Position numbers and translations under genes: made by a program. A stretch of 64,000 nt of DNA from Rhodoferax sp. BLA1. GTDB taxonomy: Bacteria; Pseudomonadota; Gammaproteobacteria; Burkholderiales; Burkholderiaceae_C. Numbering within the stretch: the first letter of the stretch is position 1; each line of letters opens with the position of its first letter. The stretch is taken from the NCBI RefSeq assembly GCF_013416775.1, contig NZ_SZVI01000002.1:1-64000 (forward strand), in the 5' to 3' direction. The notes under the pieces were generated by a model that saw only the letters and a list, made by a program, of their open reading frames with translations, ran no database searches and was not told where the DNA came from. This document shows positions 53,574 through 62,190 of the stretch, in pieces.

Positions 53574-54629
53574 TTAACGCAGTGCGGCGTTGATCTTGTC
53601 GAGCGCTTTTTGGCCCGGGTTGAGCTGGGCCGCGTTCAGGGTGTTGAGGGGCTGGGCCGTGGTGTTGAGCGCGGTGTGTAAATCGGTAGCCAGCGGGTCG
53701 ATGTAGAGCAGGCCGGTCAAAATTTCGCCCAGGGCTGCATGGGTCTGCATGTAGCTCATGGCGGCGTACCGGTCGGTCGGGTCGTAGTCGGTGTGCAACT
53801 TGCGCAGGCGCAGCAGGCTGCCGTCGTGTTGTTCCACTTCCACCAGTGCGCCGGGTGGGTAGTCGGTCGTGATTTCTTGGCCTGGCTCCATGAAGTCAAT
53901 GCGGCTCACGGCCTCGTTGTGCTGGCGCACATAGTCGTAACTCTTGGTGCTGCCGCTGTGGTTGTTGAAGGTCACGCAAGGGCTGATGACGTCGATAAAA
54001 GCAGCGCCACCGTGTTCCATGGCGCCTTTGATCAGGGGCACCAGCTGCGCCTTGTCACCCGAGAAACTGCGCGCCACATAGGTGGCGCCCAGCTGCAGGG
54101 CAATGCCCACCAGGTCCACCGGGCTTTCGCTGTTGACAACACCTTTCTTGCTCTTGGAGCCGCGGTCGGCGGTGGCCGAGAACTGACCCTTGGTCAGGCC
54201 ATAAACACCATTGTTTTCAACGATGTAGGCCATGCGTACACCACGGCGCATGGCATTGGCAAACTGCCCCAGGCCAATCGAGGCCGAGTCACCGTCACCC
54301 GACACGCCCAGGTACAACAACTCGCGGTTGGCCAGGTTGGCGCCGGTGAGCACACTGGGCATGCGCCCATGCACCGTGTTGAAGCCGTGTGAGGCACCCA
54401 AAAAGTAGTCCGGCGTTTTGGAGCTGCAGCCAATGCCCGAGAGTTTGGCGACGCGGTGTGGCTCAATGTTGAGGTCCCAGCAGGCCTGGATGATGGCCGC
54501 CGAGATCGAGTCGTGACCACAACCAGCGCACAGGGTCGAGATGCGGCCCTCGTAGTCACGCCGGGTGTAGCCAACCTGGTTGGTGTGCAGCGTGGGGTGA
54601 TGCAGCCGGGGTTTGGCAATAAAGGTCAT
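53574..54629 (-). CDS. korB: 2-oxoacid:acceptor oxidoreductase, beta (TPP) subunit
   Basis: The product has 351 residues. The beta-subunit signature is clear: CAGCGHDSISAAIIQACW (first Cys pair for the 4Fe-4S cluster), SGDGDSASIGLGQFANAM and VENNGVYGLTKGQ (TPP-binding GDG...N). In this family the beta subunit binds thiamine pyrophosphate and one 4Fe-4S cluster. Together with korA and the flavin subunit upstream it forms the operon korC-korA-korB. The start overlaps the korA stop by 4 bases. Its closest functional analogue is the 2-oxoglutarate:NADP+ or ferredoxin oxidoreductase known from Azoarcus and Thauera; the substrate is inferred, since the fold does not fix it. Confidence 0.88.
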   Translation of the reverse strand: MTFIAKPRLHHPTLHTNQVGYTRRDYEGRISTLCAGCGHDSISAAIIQACWDLNIEPHRVAKLSGIGCSSKTPDYFLGASHGFNTVHGRMPSVLTGANLANRELLYLGVSGDGDSASIGLGQFANAMRRGVRMAYIVENNGVYGLTKGQFSATADRGSKSKKGVVNSESPVDLVGIALQLGATYVARSFSGDKAQLVPLIKGAMEHGGAAFIDVISPCVTFNNHSGSTKSYDYVRQHNEAVSRIDFMEPGQEITTDYPPGALVEVEQHDGSLLRLRKLHTDYDPTDRYAAMSYMQTHAALGEILTGLLYIDPLATDLHTALNTTAQPLNTLNAAQLNPGQKALDKINAALR

Positions 54630-56440
54630 ACAAGCTCCTTGGCCACGCTGTCGTGGATGGTCCGGATGATGAAGCGTGCGGTGATCGGTGTTCCGTCGTA
54701 ATGCAGCACCCGGACCAGCTTGGCCGGGTTGATTTCCAGCTCGTTGATCAGCAGGGTGCGCATCTGGCCGTCACGGTTCTGTTCGGCCACAAACACCTTG
54801 TCATGGGCCGCAATGAACTCGGAGACCGAGTCCGGGAACGGAAAGGCGCACAGGCGCATGGCGTCCACGTAGACACCGTTGCGCTCCAGCACGTCGAGCG
54901 CCTCGCGCATGGCCGGGCTGGTGGAGCCGTAGTAGATGACACCCAGCCGGGTGGGCTGTTGCGCTGGTCGAAACACCGGCTGTGGCACCAGGGTGGCGGC
55001 GGTGATGAACTTGCGCAGCAAGCGCTCCATGTTGTAGATGTAGTCGGGACCGGCTTCCGAGTACATGGCTTGCGGGTTGCGTGAGGTACCGCGTGTGAAA
55101 AATGCCCCCTTGCTGGGGTGGGTGCCGGGCAAGGTGCGCCAGGGGATGCCGTCGCCGTCCACATCGCGGTAACGGCCAAAGGGTTTGCCCGCTTCGAGCT
55201 CTTCGGCACTCATGATCTTGCCGCGGTCATAGGCTTGGGTATCGTCCCAGACGAAGGGTTTGCACAGGCGCTGGTTCATGCCAATGTCCAGGTCGGACAT
55301 GACAAAAATGGGCGTCTGCAGGCGCTCGGCCAGGTCCAACGCGGCTGCGCTGTGGGTGAAACACTCGTGCGGGTCCTGCGGGAATAACAACACGTGTTTG
55401 GTGTCGCCATGAGAGGCGTAGGCACAACTGAGCAAATCAGACTGCTGGGTGCGCGTGGGCATGCCGGTGCTGGGGCCACCCCGTTGTACGTTGATGATGG
55501 TCACCGGGATCTCGGCAAAGTAGGCCAGACCGATGAACTCGGTCATCAGCGACACACCGGGGCCCGAGGTGGCGGTGAAGGCCCGCGCGCCGTTCCAGCC
55601 AGCGCCCACCACCATGCCAATCGAGGCCAGTTCATCCTCAGCCTGGACGATGGCGAACTTGTGCTGGCCGGTGTCCGGGTCCACCCGGAACTTGCTGCAA
55701 TACTTCTGGAACGCCTCGGGCACCGAAGTCGATGGTGTGATCGGGTACCAGGCGGCCACGGTGGCGCCGCCGTACACCAGGCCCAGCCCGGCTGCGCTGT
55801 TGCCATCGGTGAAGATCTGGTCACCCACGTTGTCAGCGCGTTGCACCCGAATGCCCAGCGGCGCCTGCAGGTGCGCCTTGACGTAGTTGCGGCCCAGATG
55901 CAGGGCCTGCACATTGGATTCGAGCAGGCGCTCCTTGCCCTTGTACTGTTCGGCGAACAGTTTCTCGAAAACTTCCGCTTCGACATCCAGCAGCACCGAG
56001 AGGGCACCCACATAAATGATGTTCTTGAACAGCTGGCGCTGGCGTGGCTCGCTGTAGGCCTCGTTGGCGATGTCGGTCAGCGGCACGCCGATGGTGAAAA
56101 CGTCGTCGCGGAACTTGCTGGCGGGCAGGGGGCGGGTGCTGTCGTAGAACAAATAACCACCGGTCTCGACCTCGGCCACATCGGCGTCCCAGGTCTGCGG
56201 GTTCATGGCCACCATCATGTCGACGCCACCACGGCGGCCGTGGTAACCCTTTTCACAGACGCGGGCCTCGTACCAAGTCGGCATGCCCTGGATGTTGCTC
56301 GGGAAGATGTTGCGCGGACTCACCGGCACACCCATGCGCATCACCGCCTTGGCAAATAACTCGTTGGCCGAAGCCGAACCCGAGCCGTTGACGTTGGCAA
56401 ACTTGATGACGAAGTCGTTGATGGCTTCAATACGTTTCAT
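54626..56440 (-). CDS. korA: 2-oxoacid:acceptor oxidoreductase, alpha/gamma subunit
   Basis: The product has 604 residues from the ATG at 56440, which follows AAGGAAAC; the frame is open to 56584. The gamma domain comes first (FVIKFANVNGSGSASANELF), then the pyruvate-ferredoxin-type alpha domain with GPGVSLMTEFIGLAYFAEIP, NVQRGGPSTGMPTRTQQSDL and PQDPHECFTHSAAALDLAER, as in fused KorA/OorA-type subunits. It binds the 2-oxoacid and CoA with korB. The start overlaps the upstream flavin subunit's stop by 4 bases (ATGA), so the genes are coupled. Confidence 0.88.
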   Translation of the reverse strand: MKRIEAINDFVIKFANVNGSGSASANELFAKAVMRMGVPVSPRNIFPSNIQGMPTWYEARVCEKGYHGRRGGVDMMVAMNPQTWDADVAEVETGGYLFYDSTRPLPASKFRDDVFTIGVPLTDIANEAYSEPRQRQLFKNIIYVGALSVLLDVEAEVFEKLFAEQYKGKERLLESNVQALHLGRNYVKAHLQAPLGIRVQRADNVGDQIFTDGNSAAGLGLVYGGATVAAWYPITPSTSVPEAFQKYCSKFRVDPDTGQHKFAIVQAEDELASIGMVVGAGWNGARAFTATSGPGVSLMTEFIGLAYFAEIPVTIINVQRGGPSTGMPTRTQQSDLLSCAYASHGDTKHVLLFPQDPHECFTHSAAALDLAERLQTPIFVMSDLDIGMNQRLCKPFVWDDTQAYDRGKIMSAEELEAGKPFGRYRDVDGDGIPWRTLPGTHPSKGAFFTRGTSRNPQAMYSEAGPDYIYNMERLLRKFITAATLVPQPVFRPAQQPTRLGVIYYGSTSPAMREALDVLERNGVYVDAMRLCAFPFPDSVSEFIAAHDKVFVAEQNRDGQMRTLLINELEINPAKLVRVLHYDGTPITARFIIRTIHDSVAKELV

Positions 56441-58278
56441 GCTGTTTCCTTGGCGGCGCTGGTCGAGGGCTTTGGCTTGCTGTCTCGACAGTGCGGCCCC
56501 GCTTGGGTGGTGTTGAGCAAAAACTTCTGCATGTCCCAAGCCCCGGTGGGGCAGCGTTCGGCGCACAGGCCGCAGTGCAGGCAAACGTCTTCGTCCTTGA
56601 CCAAAATGCGCCCGGTCTTGAGTTCGGCCGAGACATACAGCGCCTGCGCCGTGTGCCGTGCCGGGGCCTTGAGCCGGGTGCGTAATTCGGCTTCGTCACC
56701 GTTGGTCGTGAAGCTGATGCAGTCCATCGGGCAGATGTCCACACAGGCGTCGCACTCAATGCAGGTGCCCCGGTTGAACACCGTCTGGACGTCGCAATTC
56801 AGGCAGCGGCTGGCTTCCTTGAAAGCGGTGGCGGCATCAAAACCCAGCTCCACCTCCAGTTTGATGCTGGACAGGGCCACGTCGGCCTTGGCCCAGGGCA
56901 CGGCAAAACGTGTGTCGTTGGACACATCGTTGTGGTAACTCCACTCATGGATGCCCATTTTTTGCGACAACAAATGGGTTCGGGGTGGTGGACGACGGGT
57001 CACGTCCTCACCGTTGAGCAGCCGGTCGATCGACACCGCTGCCTCGTGGCCGTGGGCCACGGCGGTGATGATGTTCTTGGGGCCATAAGCCGCATCCCCG
57101 CCAAAAAACACCTTGGGCAGGGTCGACTGAAAGGTGCCTTCACCGAGCACCGGCAAACCCCATTTGTCAAAGGCGATGCGGCAGTCAGCCTCGATCCAGG
57201 GGAAGGCGTTTTCCTGGCCAATCGCCACCAGCACGGTGTCACATTCCAGCCGCACATCGGGCTCACCGGTGGGCACCAGGCTGCGCCGGCCTTTGGCGTC
57301 GTACTCGGCGCGCACGATCTCAAAGGTCATGGCAGTGAGCTTGCCATTCACGTGCTCCACCGACTTGGGCACGTGGTAGTTCAGGATCGGGATGCCTTCG
57401 TGCTGCGCATCTTCCTTTTCCCAGGGTGATGCTTTCATCTCCTCAAAGCCGCTGCGCACCACCACCTTGACATCCTTGCCACCCAGGCGCCGGGCCGAGC
57501 GGCAGCAGTCCATCGCGGTGTTGCCACCCCCCAGCACAATCACGCGTTCACCCACGGTCGTGATGTGGCCAAACGAGACATTGGCCAGCCACTCGATGCC
57601 GATGTGGATGTGGTCTGCGGCCTCCTGGCGGCCCGGCACATCAAGCTCGCGCCCGCGCGGTGCACCACAGCCCACAAAGATCGCATCAAAGTTCTGCGCC
57701 AGCAAGGCCCGCATCGAGTCGACGCGTTCCCCGCCACGAAACTTCACCCCCATGTTCAGGATATAGCCGGTTTCCTCGTCAATCACCGACTCGGGCAAGC
57801 GAAAACGCGGGATTTGCGAGCGCATGAATCCACCGGCCTTGGCTTCGCTGTCAAACACGGTGACCTCGTAACCCAGCGGCGCCAGGTCACGCGCCACCGT
57901 CAGTGAAGACGGCCCGGCACCCACGCAGGCGATGCGTTTGCCGTTGAACGGTGCAACCGTCGGCATGCGCGCCGAAACATCGTCCTTGTGGTCGGCGGCT
58001 ACCCGTTTGAGCCGGCAGATCGCCACCGGCTCGGGTTTGCTGCCGTTGTTTTCCTCGACCCGACCCCGGCGACAGGCGGGCTCGCACGGGCGGTCGCAAG
58101 TGCGGCCCAGAATGCCCGGAAACACGTTGGACACCCAGTTGACCATGTAGGCGTCGCTGTAGCGGCCCTGACCAATCAGTCGGATGTATTCGGGTACCGG
58201 GGTGTGGGCCGGACAGGCCCATTGGCAATCCACGACCTTGTGGAAATAGGCCGGGTTGGAGGTGTTGGTGGCTTGCAA
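56437..58278 (-). CDS. FAD/FeS NADPH oxidoreductase subunit (GltD-like)
   Basis: The product has 613 residues from the TTG at 58278, chosen because AAGGAGAC stands about 5 bases before it; the frame is open to 58332. An N-terminal GltD-type FeS domain is followed by FAD- and NADPH-binding folds (GAGPSSLTVARDL; VLGGGNTAMDCCRSARR), and the C-terminus has two 4Fe-4S motifs (CIECDACVDICPMDC; CLHCGLCAERCPTGA). This is the layout of the small glutamate synthase subunit and of the electron-transfer subunit of the 2-oxoglutarate:NADP+ oxidoreductase described in Azoarcus. It probably passes electrons from KorAB to NADP+ or ferredoxin. It is the first gene of the operon and faces a hemerythrin gene and an FNR-type site. 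Confidence 0.85.
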   Translation of the reverse strand: MQATNTSNPAYFHKVVDCQWACPAHTPVPEYIRLIGQGRYSDAYMVNWVSNVFPGILGRTCDRPCEPACRRGRVEENNGSKPEPVAICRLKRVAADHKDDVSARMPTVAPFNGKRIACVGAGPSSLTVARDLAPLGYEVTVFDSEAKAGGFMRSQIPRFRLPESVIDEETGYILNMGVKFRGGERVDSMRALLAQNFDAIFVGCGAPRGRELDVPGRQEAADHIHIGIEWLANVSFGHITTVGERVIVLGGGNTAMDCCRSARRLGGKDVKVVVRSGFEEMKASPWEKEDAQHEGIPILNYHVPKSVEHVNGKLTAMTFEIVRAEYDAKGRRSLVPTGEPDVRLECDTVLVAIGQENAFPWIEADCRIAFDKWGLPVLGEGTFQSTLPKVFFGGDAAYGPKNIITAVAHGHEAAVSIDRLLNGEDVTRRPPPRTHLLSQKMGIHEWSYHNDVSNDTRFAVPWAKADVALSSIKLEVELGFDAATAFKEASRCLNCDVQTVFNRGTCIECDACVDICPMDCISFTTNGDEAELRTRLKAPARHTAQALYVSAELKTGRILVKDEDVCLHCGLCAERCPTGAWDMQKFLLNTTQAGPHCRDSKPKPSTSAAKETA

Positions 58279-58386
58279 AGTTGTCTCCTTGCCCTGTCTG
58301 CGGGTGGGGCACCCTGCCACAGGTGAGCGCATGGTACGCCAAGGTTTTTTCCGTGTTCAGGCCTTGTTGGGCAATCTGCAATGACG

Positions 58387-58400
58387 CTGATCTAGATCAA
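58387..58400. promoter_or_regulatory. FNR/Anr-type binding site
   Basis: CTGATCTAGATCAA, nine of ten matches to the half-sites of TTGAT-N4-ATCAA. It lies between the kor operon (start 58278, minus) and the hemerythrin gene (start 58499, plus), about 105-115 bases from either start, and could control both in response to oxygen. Confidence 0.6.
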
Positions 58401-58498
58401 ATGACAACGGGGCTGTAAATCAGCGAAACTCAAAGCGTCGTTGAAGCTACAGGCCTGTCGCCCACATCAACAACGACATTCATTTTCAGGAGTGAGTG

Positions 58499-59014
58499 AT
58501 GAAGCCAGTTCCCCAAGCCGACCGTTTTCAAGCGCTGGATGACTGCCACCAGCAGATCCACGAACATCTGGCCCAGCTGACCAGTGTTCTGGAACAAATT
58601 CAAGCGGGTGCGGACGAGGCACAGTACCGCGAGCCAGTGCGGGTGATTGAGGCCTTTTTCTCGGCCACAGCGCGCCAGCACCATGCCGAGGAAGAGAAGA
58701 ATATTTTCCCCAAGCTGCTGGCCAGCGACAACGCCCAGCTGGTGCAGGCGGTGCGCACGCTACAGCAAGACCACGGCTGGATCGAACAAAACTGGCTGGA
58801 GCTGGCGCCCATGTTGCGCGCCATTGCCAACGGTGAAGACTGGGTCGACATGGCCGAGCTGCAGCACAACGTCGAGGTGTTTCTGGCCCTGTTGCACGAC
58901 CACATCGTGCTCGAAGAAACCCTGATCTACCCGGAAGCCAAAGGCCAGTTTGCCGATGAACTGGCGGCCCGTGAGAAACGCCTGGTGGAACAGCCTGATT
59001 TGTACAAGAAATAA
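58499..59014 (+). CDS. Hemerythrin HHE-domain protein
   Basis: The product has 171 residues from the ATG at 58499, 6 bases after AGGAG; the GTG at 58496 is an alternative. A four-helix bundle with hemerythrin-type diiron ligands is visible: DDCHQQIHEHL, ARQHHAEEEKNIF, QQDHGWIEQN and LHDHIVLEETLIYPEA. Such proteins bind O2 or NO, or sense iron. It is cytosolic with no membrane segment. It is divergent from the oxygen-sensitive kor operon, and the FNR-type box between them suggests coordinated regulation. Confidence 0.88.
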   Translation: MKPVPQADRFQALDDCHQQIHEHLAQLTSVLEQIQAGADEAQYREPVRVIEAFFSATARQHHAEEEKNIFPKLLASDNAQLVQAVRTLQQDHGWIEQNWLELAPMLRAIANGEDWVDMAELQHNVEVFLALLHDHIVLEETLIYPEAKGQFADELAAREKRLVEQPDLYKK

Positions 59015-59062
59015 CACTGTAGCCCTTATATTAAAAGGGCATATAGCTATTTTAATAGTAGC
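59015..59062. repeat. Intergenic palindromic repeat, copy 7
   Basis: Reads ACACTGTAGCCCTTATATT, then AAAAGGGCATATAGCTATTT. It lies between the hemerythrin and malic enzyme genes. Confidence 0.65.
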
Positions 59063-59154
59063 AACACAATAGCGCTGCCGCCTTGCGGCAGGCGCACAAT
59101 GCACCGGCCATGAGTGCTTCATGGCACTGACAACACTATCCGAGGATGTCCCCC

Positions 59155-60792
59155 ATGAAGATCAGCCCCAGCACCATTCCACATGGCATGGCCTTGCTGC
59201 AAGACCCCCTGCTCAACAAAGGCACCGCCTTCACCGAGGTCGAGCGTGATGCGCTGGGCCTGCGTGGCCTGCTGCCACCACACGTACAAACCCAGGAGGA
59301 GCAGGTCGCCCGCTTTCTGGTCAACATGCGCCGCCTGCCCAACCCGCTGGACAAGTTCATTGCGCTGAGCGGCCTGCATGACCGCAACGAGGGACTGTTC
59401 TTCCGCGTGGTGTGTGACAACCTCGACGAGATCATGCCGCTGATCTACACCCCCACGGTGGGGCTGGCGTGCCAGCGTTTTGGCCACATTTTCCAGCGCC
59501 ATCGGGGCCTGTTCATCAGCATCCATGACCGCGGTCGCATCAGCGAGATCCTGCGCAACTGGCCGCACAAGGCCAGCATCATTGTGGTCACCGACGGTGA
59601 ACGCATTCTGGGCCTGGGTGACCTGGGCGCCAACGGCATGGGCATCCCGGTGGGCAAACTCTCGCTCTACACCGCTTGCGCGGGTGTGGACCCGGCGATC
59701 TGCCTGCCAATCACGCTCGATGTCGGCACCAACAACGAAGAGCTGTTGGCCGACCCGTATTACGTGGGCCTGCGCCGCCACCGGGTGACCGGTGAGATCT
59801 ACGACGACTTTGTCGACGAGTTCATCAATGCCGCGCGCCAGGTCTTCCCGAACGTGATCATCCAGTTTGAGGACTTTGCCAACCACAACGCCTTTCGGCT
59901 GCTGGAGCAGTACCGCAACCAGATCTGCACCTTCAACGACGACATCCAGGGCACAGCCGCCGTGGCGCTGGCGGCCATGTTGTCGGCGCTGCAGGTCAAG
60001 GGCACGCAGTTGGCTGACGAGACCTTCCTGTTCCTCGGTGCCGGTGAAGCCGCCACCGGCATTGCCGACCTGCTGGTCGCGGCCATGGTGTCACAGGGCC
60101 TGACGCCCGAGCTGGCGCGCCAGCGCTGCTGGCTGGTGGACTCCAAAGGCCTGGTGGTGCAGTCGCGCAGTGGCCTGGCCGCGCAAAAACAACCCTACGC
60201 CCATGCGCATGCCGAGGTCGACAGTTTCCTGGCGGCGGTGCAGGCGCTGCGCCCCACCGCCATCATTGGGGTGGCCGCAGTCGGTGGCGCCTTCAACACC
60301 GAGGTGTTGCAGACCATGGCCGAGATCAACCCGCAACCGATTGTGTTTGCCCTGTCCAACCCCACCTCCAAAGCAGAATGCACCGCCGAGGAGGCCTACA
60401 CCGCCACCCAAGGGCGCGCCCTGTTCGCCTGCGGCAGCCCGTTTGACCCGGTGGTCTACCAGGGCAACACCCTGGTGCCGCGCCAGGGCAACAACGCCTA
60501 CATCTTCCCGGGCCTGGGTCTGGGCGCCATCAGCTGCGGGGCCAAACACATCACCGACGAAATGTTCCTGGCAGCGGCCCACACCCTGGCGGCATCGGTC
60601 ACGCCTGAAGATCTGGCGCAAGGCAGCCTGCTGCCGCCGCTGACCCGTGTGCGGGAGGTCTCGGTGCAAATTGCGGTGGCGGTGGCCGAGGTGATTTTCG
60701 AGCAGGGCCTGGCGTCCAAGTCGCGGCCGGAAGACCTGCCTGCGCTGGTGCGAGCCCACGTGTACGACCCGCGCTACGTCTCTTACGTTTGA
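59155..60792 (+). CDS. maeA: NAD-dependent malic enzyme
   Basis: The product has 545 residues from the ATG at 59155, about 8 bases after GAGGA; the ATG at 59146 would leave no room for a binding site. Blocks typical of malic enzymes are present: LIYTPTVGLACQRF, VTDGERILGLGDLGANGMGI, LDVGTNNEELLADPYYVGLR, FNDDIQGTAAVALAAML, FLGAGEAATGIADLL and ALSNPTSKAECTAEEAY. It decarboxylates malate to pyruvate. The length (545) and the LGLGDLG site point to the large NAD-type, as in E. coli MaeA. A terminator follows at 60798. It fits a dicarboxylate-using metabolism together with the TRAP system. Confidence 0.92.
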   Translation: MKISPSTIPHGMALLQDPLLNKGTAFTEVERDALGLRGLLPPHVQTQEEQVARFLVNMRRLPNPLDKFIALSGLHDRNEGLFFRVVCDNLDEIMPLIYTPTVGLACQRFGHIFQRHRGLFISIHDRGRISEILRNWPHKASIIVVTDGERILGLGDLGANGMGIPVGKLSLYTACAGVDPAICLPITLDVGTNNEELLADPYYVGLRRHRVTGEIYDDFVDEFINAARQVFPNVIIQFEDFANHNAFRLLEQYRNQICTFNDDIQGTAAVALAAMLSALQVKGTQLADETFLFLGAGEAATGIADLLVAAMVSQGLTPELARQRCWLVDSKGLVVQSRSGLAAQKQPYAHAHAEVDSFLAAVQALRPTAIIGVAAVGGAFNTEVLQTMAEINPQPIVFALSNPTSKAECTAEEAYTATQGRALFACGSPFDPVVYQGNTLVPRQGNNAYIFPGLGLGAISCGAKHITDEMFLAAAHTLAASVTPEDLAQGSLLPPLTRVREVSVQIAVAVAEVIFEQGLASKSRPEDLPALVRAHVYDPRYVSYV

Positions 60793-60797
60793 GAAAC

Positions 60798-60820
60798 CCA
60801 CCCCGGCAGTGCCGGGGTGG
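60798..60820. terminator. Convergent terminator hairpin
   Basis: A perfect 10-bp stem CCACCCCGGC/GCCGGGGTGG with a 3-base loop AGT, in the 45-base gap between the convergent maeA and amidohydrolase genes. It has no strong T-tract. Confidence 0.65.
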
Positions 60821-60837
60821 TGAGCCAAGACCCGGTG

Positions 60838-62127
60838 TCAGTCGAAACCGGGGGTGTCAGGCATCCAGCGGGTTTGCCCGGGCCGACTGGGCAGATGCAG
60901 CTGGGCGACCGTGGCCGGTGTCTGGGCCAGCAGTTGGCCGCGTTTGAACACCTGCAGCCGGGTGGCGCGCAGGCGCAGCGCCTCCACCGGGTCACGCGCT
61001 TGTAACAGCACAAAATCGGCGTGGCAGCCGACCTCCAGCCCATAGTGCTCCAGGCCCAGAGCCCGTGCCGCATTCACCGTGACCGCGTCAAAACACTGGC
61101 GCATCGCGGCCTGGCTGGTCATTTGCGCCACATGCAAGCCCATGTGGGCGACTTCAAGCATGTCGCCACTGCCCAAGCTGTACCAGGGGTCCATCACACA
61201 GTCGTGGCCAAAGGCCACATTGATGCCTGCGGCCAGCAGCTCGGGCACGCGGGTCATCCCTCGGCGTTTGGGGTAGCTGTCGTGGCGACCCTGCAGAGTG
61301 ATGTTGATCAGCGGGTTGGCCACCGCGTGCAGCTGCGCCTCCGCCATCAAGGTCATCAGTTTGGACACGTAGTAGTTGTCCATGCTGTGCATCGAGGTCA
61401 AGTGCGAGCCGGTAACCCGGCCGTGCAGGCCCAGGCGCTGGGTCTCGAAGGCCAGGGTTTCGACATGGCGCGAGAGCGGGTCGTCCGACTCGTCGCAGTG
61501 CATGTCGACCCGCAGGCCACGCTCGGCAGCGAGTTCACACAGCAGTTTGACGCTCTGGGTGCCCTGCTCATACGTGCGCTCAAAGTGGGGAATGCCACCC
61601 ACCACGTCCACACCCTTGTCCAGCGCACGCTGGAGGTTGGCCAGGGCACCGGGCGCACGCAGCGCACCGTCCTGCGGGAAGGCCACCAACTGCAGGTCGA
61701 TGTACGGAGCAACCTGTTTTTTGACCGCCAGCAACGCGTCCACCGCCAACAGGCGGTCGTCACACACGTCCACATGGGTGCGGATCGCCAGCAAGCCCTT
61801 GGCCACCGCCCAATCGCAGTAAGCCAGGGCGCGTTCAATCAGGGCTTCTTGCGTGAGCAACGGTTTGAGTTCGCCCCATAACGCAATGCCCTCCAACAGC
61901 GTGCCCGACTGGTTAACACGCGGCAGGCCGTAGCTCAGGGTGGCGTCCATGTGGAAGTGGGCATCCACAAACGGCGGGCTGAGCAGCTGACCCTGGGCGT
62001 CGACGCTGTGGTGCGCCGGGGCCTGCAGACCAGCGGCCACCTCGACGATGTGACCGTCTTGCACAGCCACCGACATGTGCTGGCGGGCGTCGGGCAGGGT
62101 GGCGTTGTGGATCAGCAGGTCAAGCAT
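60838..62127 (-). CDS. codA: Cytosine deaminase-type amidohydrolase
   Basis: The product has 429 residues. The amidohydrolase metal site is seen in the FVDAHFHMDATLSYG block (HxH), later VDMHCDESDD (His and Glu/Asp), TGSHLTSMHSM and FGHDCVMDPWYSLGSGDM, as in cytosine deaminase and its close relatives. It would deaminate cytosine or a related pyrimidine or creatinine-type compound; the exact substrate is not certain. It is cytosolic. Neighbouring genes do not include a cytosine permease, so the nucleobase-salvage role rests on the fold. It converges with maeA. Confidence 0.85.
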   Translation of the reverse strand: MLDLLIHNATLPDARQHMSVAVQDGHIVEVAAGLQAPAHHSVDAQGQLLSPPFVDAHFHMDATLSYGLPRVNQSGTLLEGIALWGELKPLLTQEALIERALAYCDWAVAKGLLAIRTHVDVCDDRLLAVDALLAVKKQVAPYIDLQLVAFPQDGALRAPGALANLQRALDKGVDVVGGIPHFERTYEQGTQSVKLLCELAAERGLRVDMHCDESDDPLSRHVETLAFETQRLGLHGRVTGSHLTSMHSMDNYYVSKLMTLMAEAQLHAVANPLINITLQGRHDSYPKRRGMTRVPELLAAGINVAFGHDCVMDPWYSLGSGDMLEVAHMGLHVAQMTSQAAMRQCFDAVTVNAARALGLEHYGLEVGCHADFVLLQARDPVEALRLRATRLQVFKRGQLLAQTPATVAQLHLPSRPGQTRWMPDTPGFD

Positions 62128-62148
62128 GGGAGTGGGTTGCTATGAATA

Positions 62149-62190
62149 AAGTAGCTATCAACCCTTTTTTTATAAGGGCTATAGGCCTAT
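62149..62190. repeat. Intergenic palindromic repeat, copy 8
   Basis: Reads GTAGCTATCAACCCTTTTTT, then TATAAGGGCTATAGGCCTA. It lies between the amidohydrolase and the GGDEF gene. Confidence 0.65.

Noticed and set aside
55394..56359. 321-residue frame opposite korA
   Set aside because: Antisense shadow of korA.
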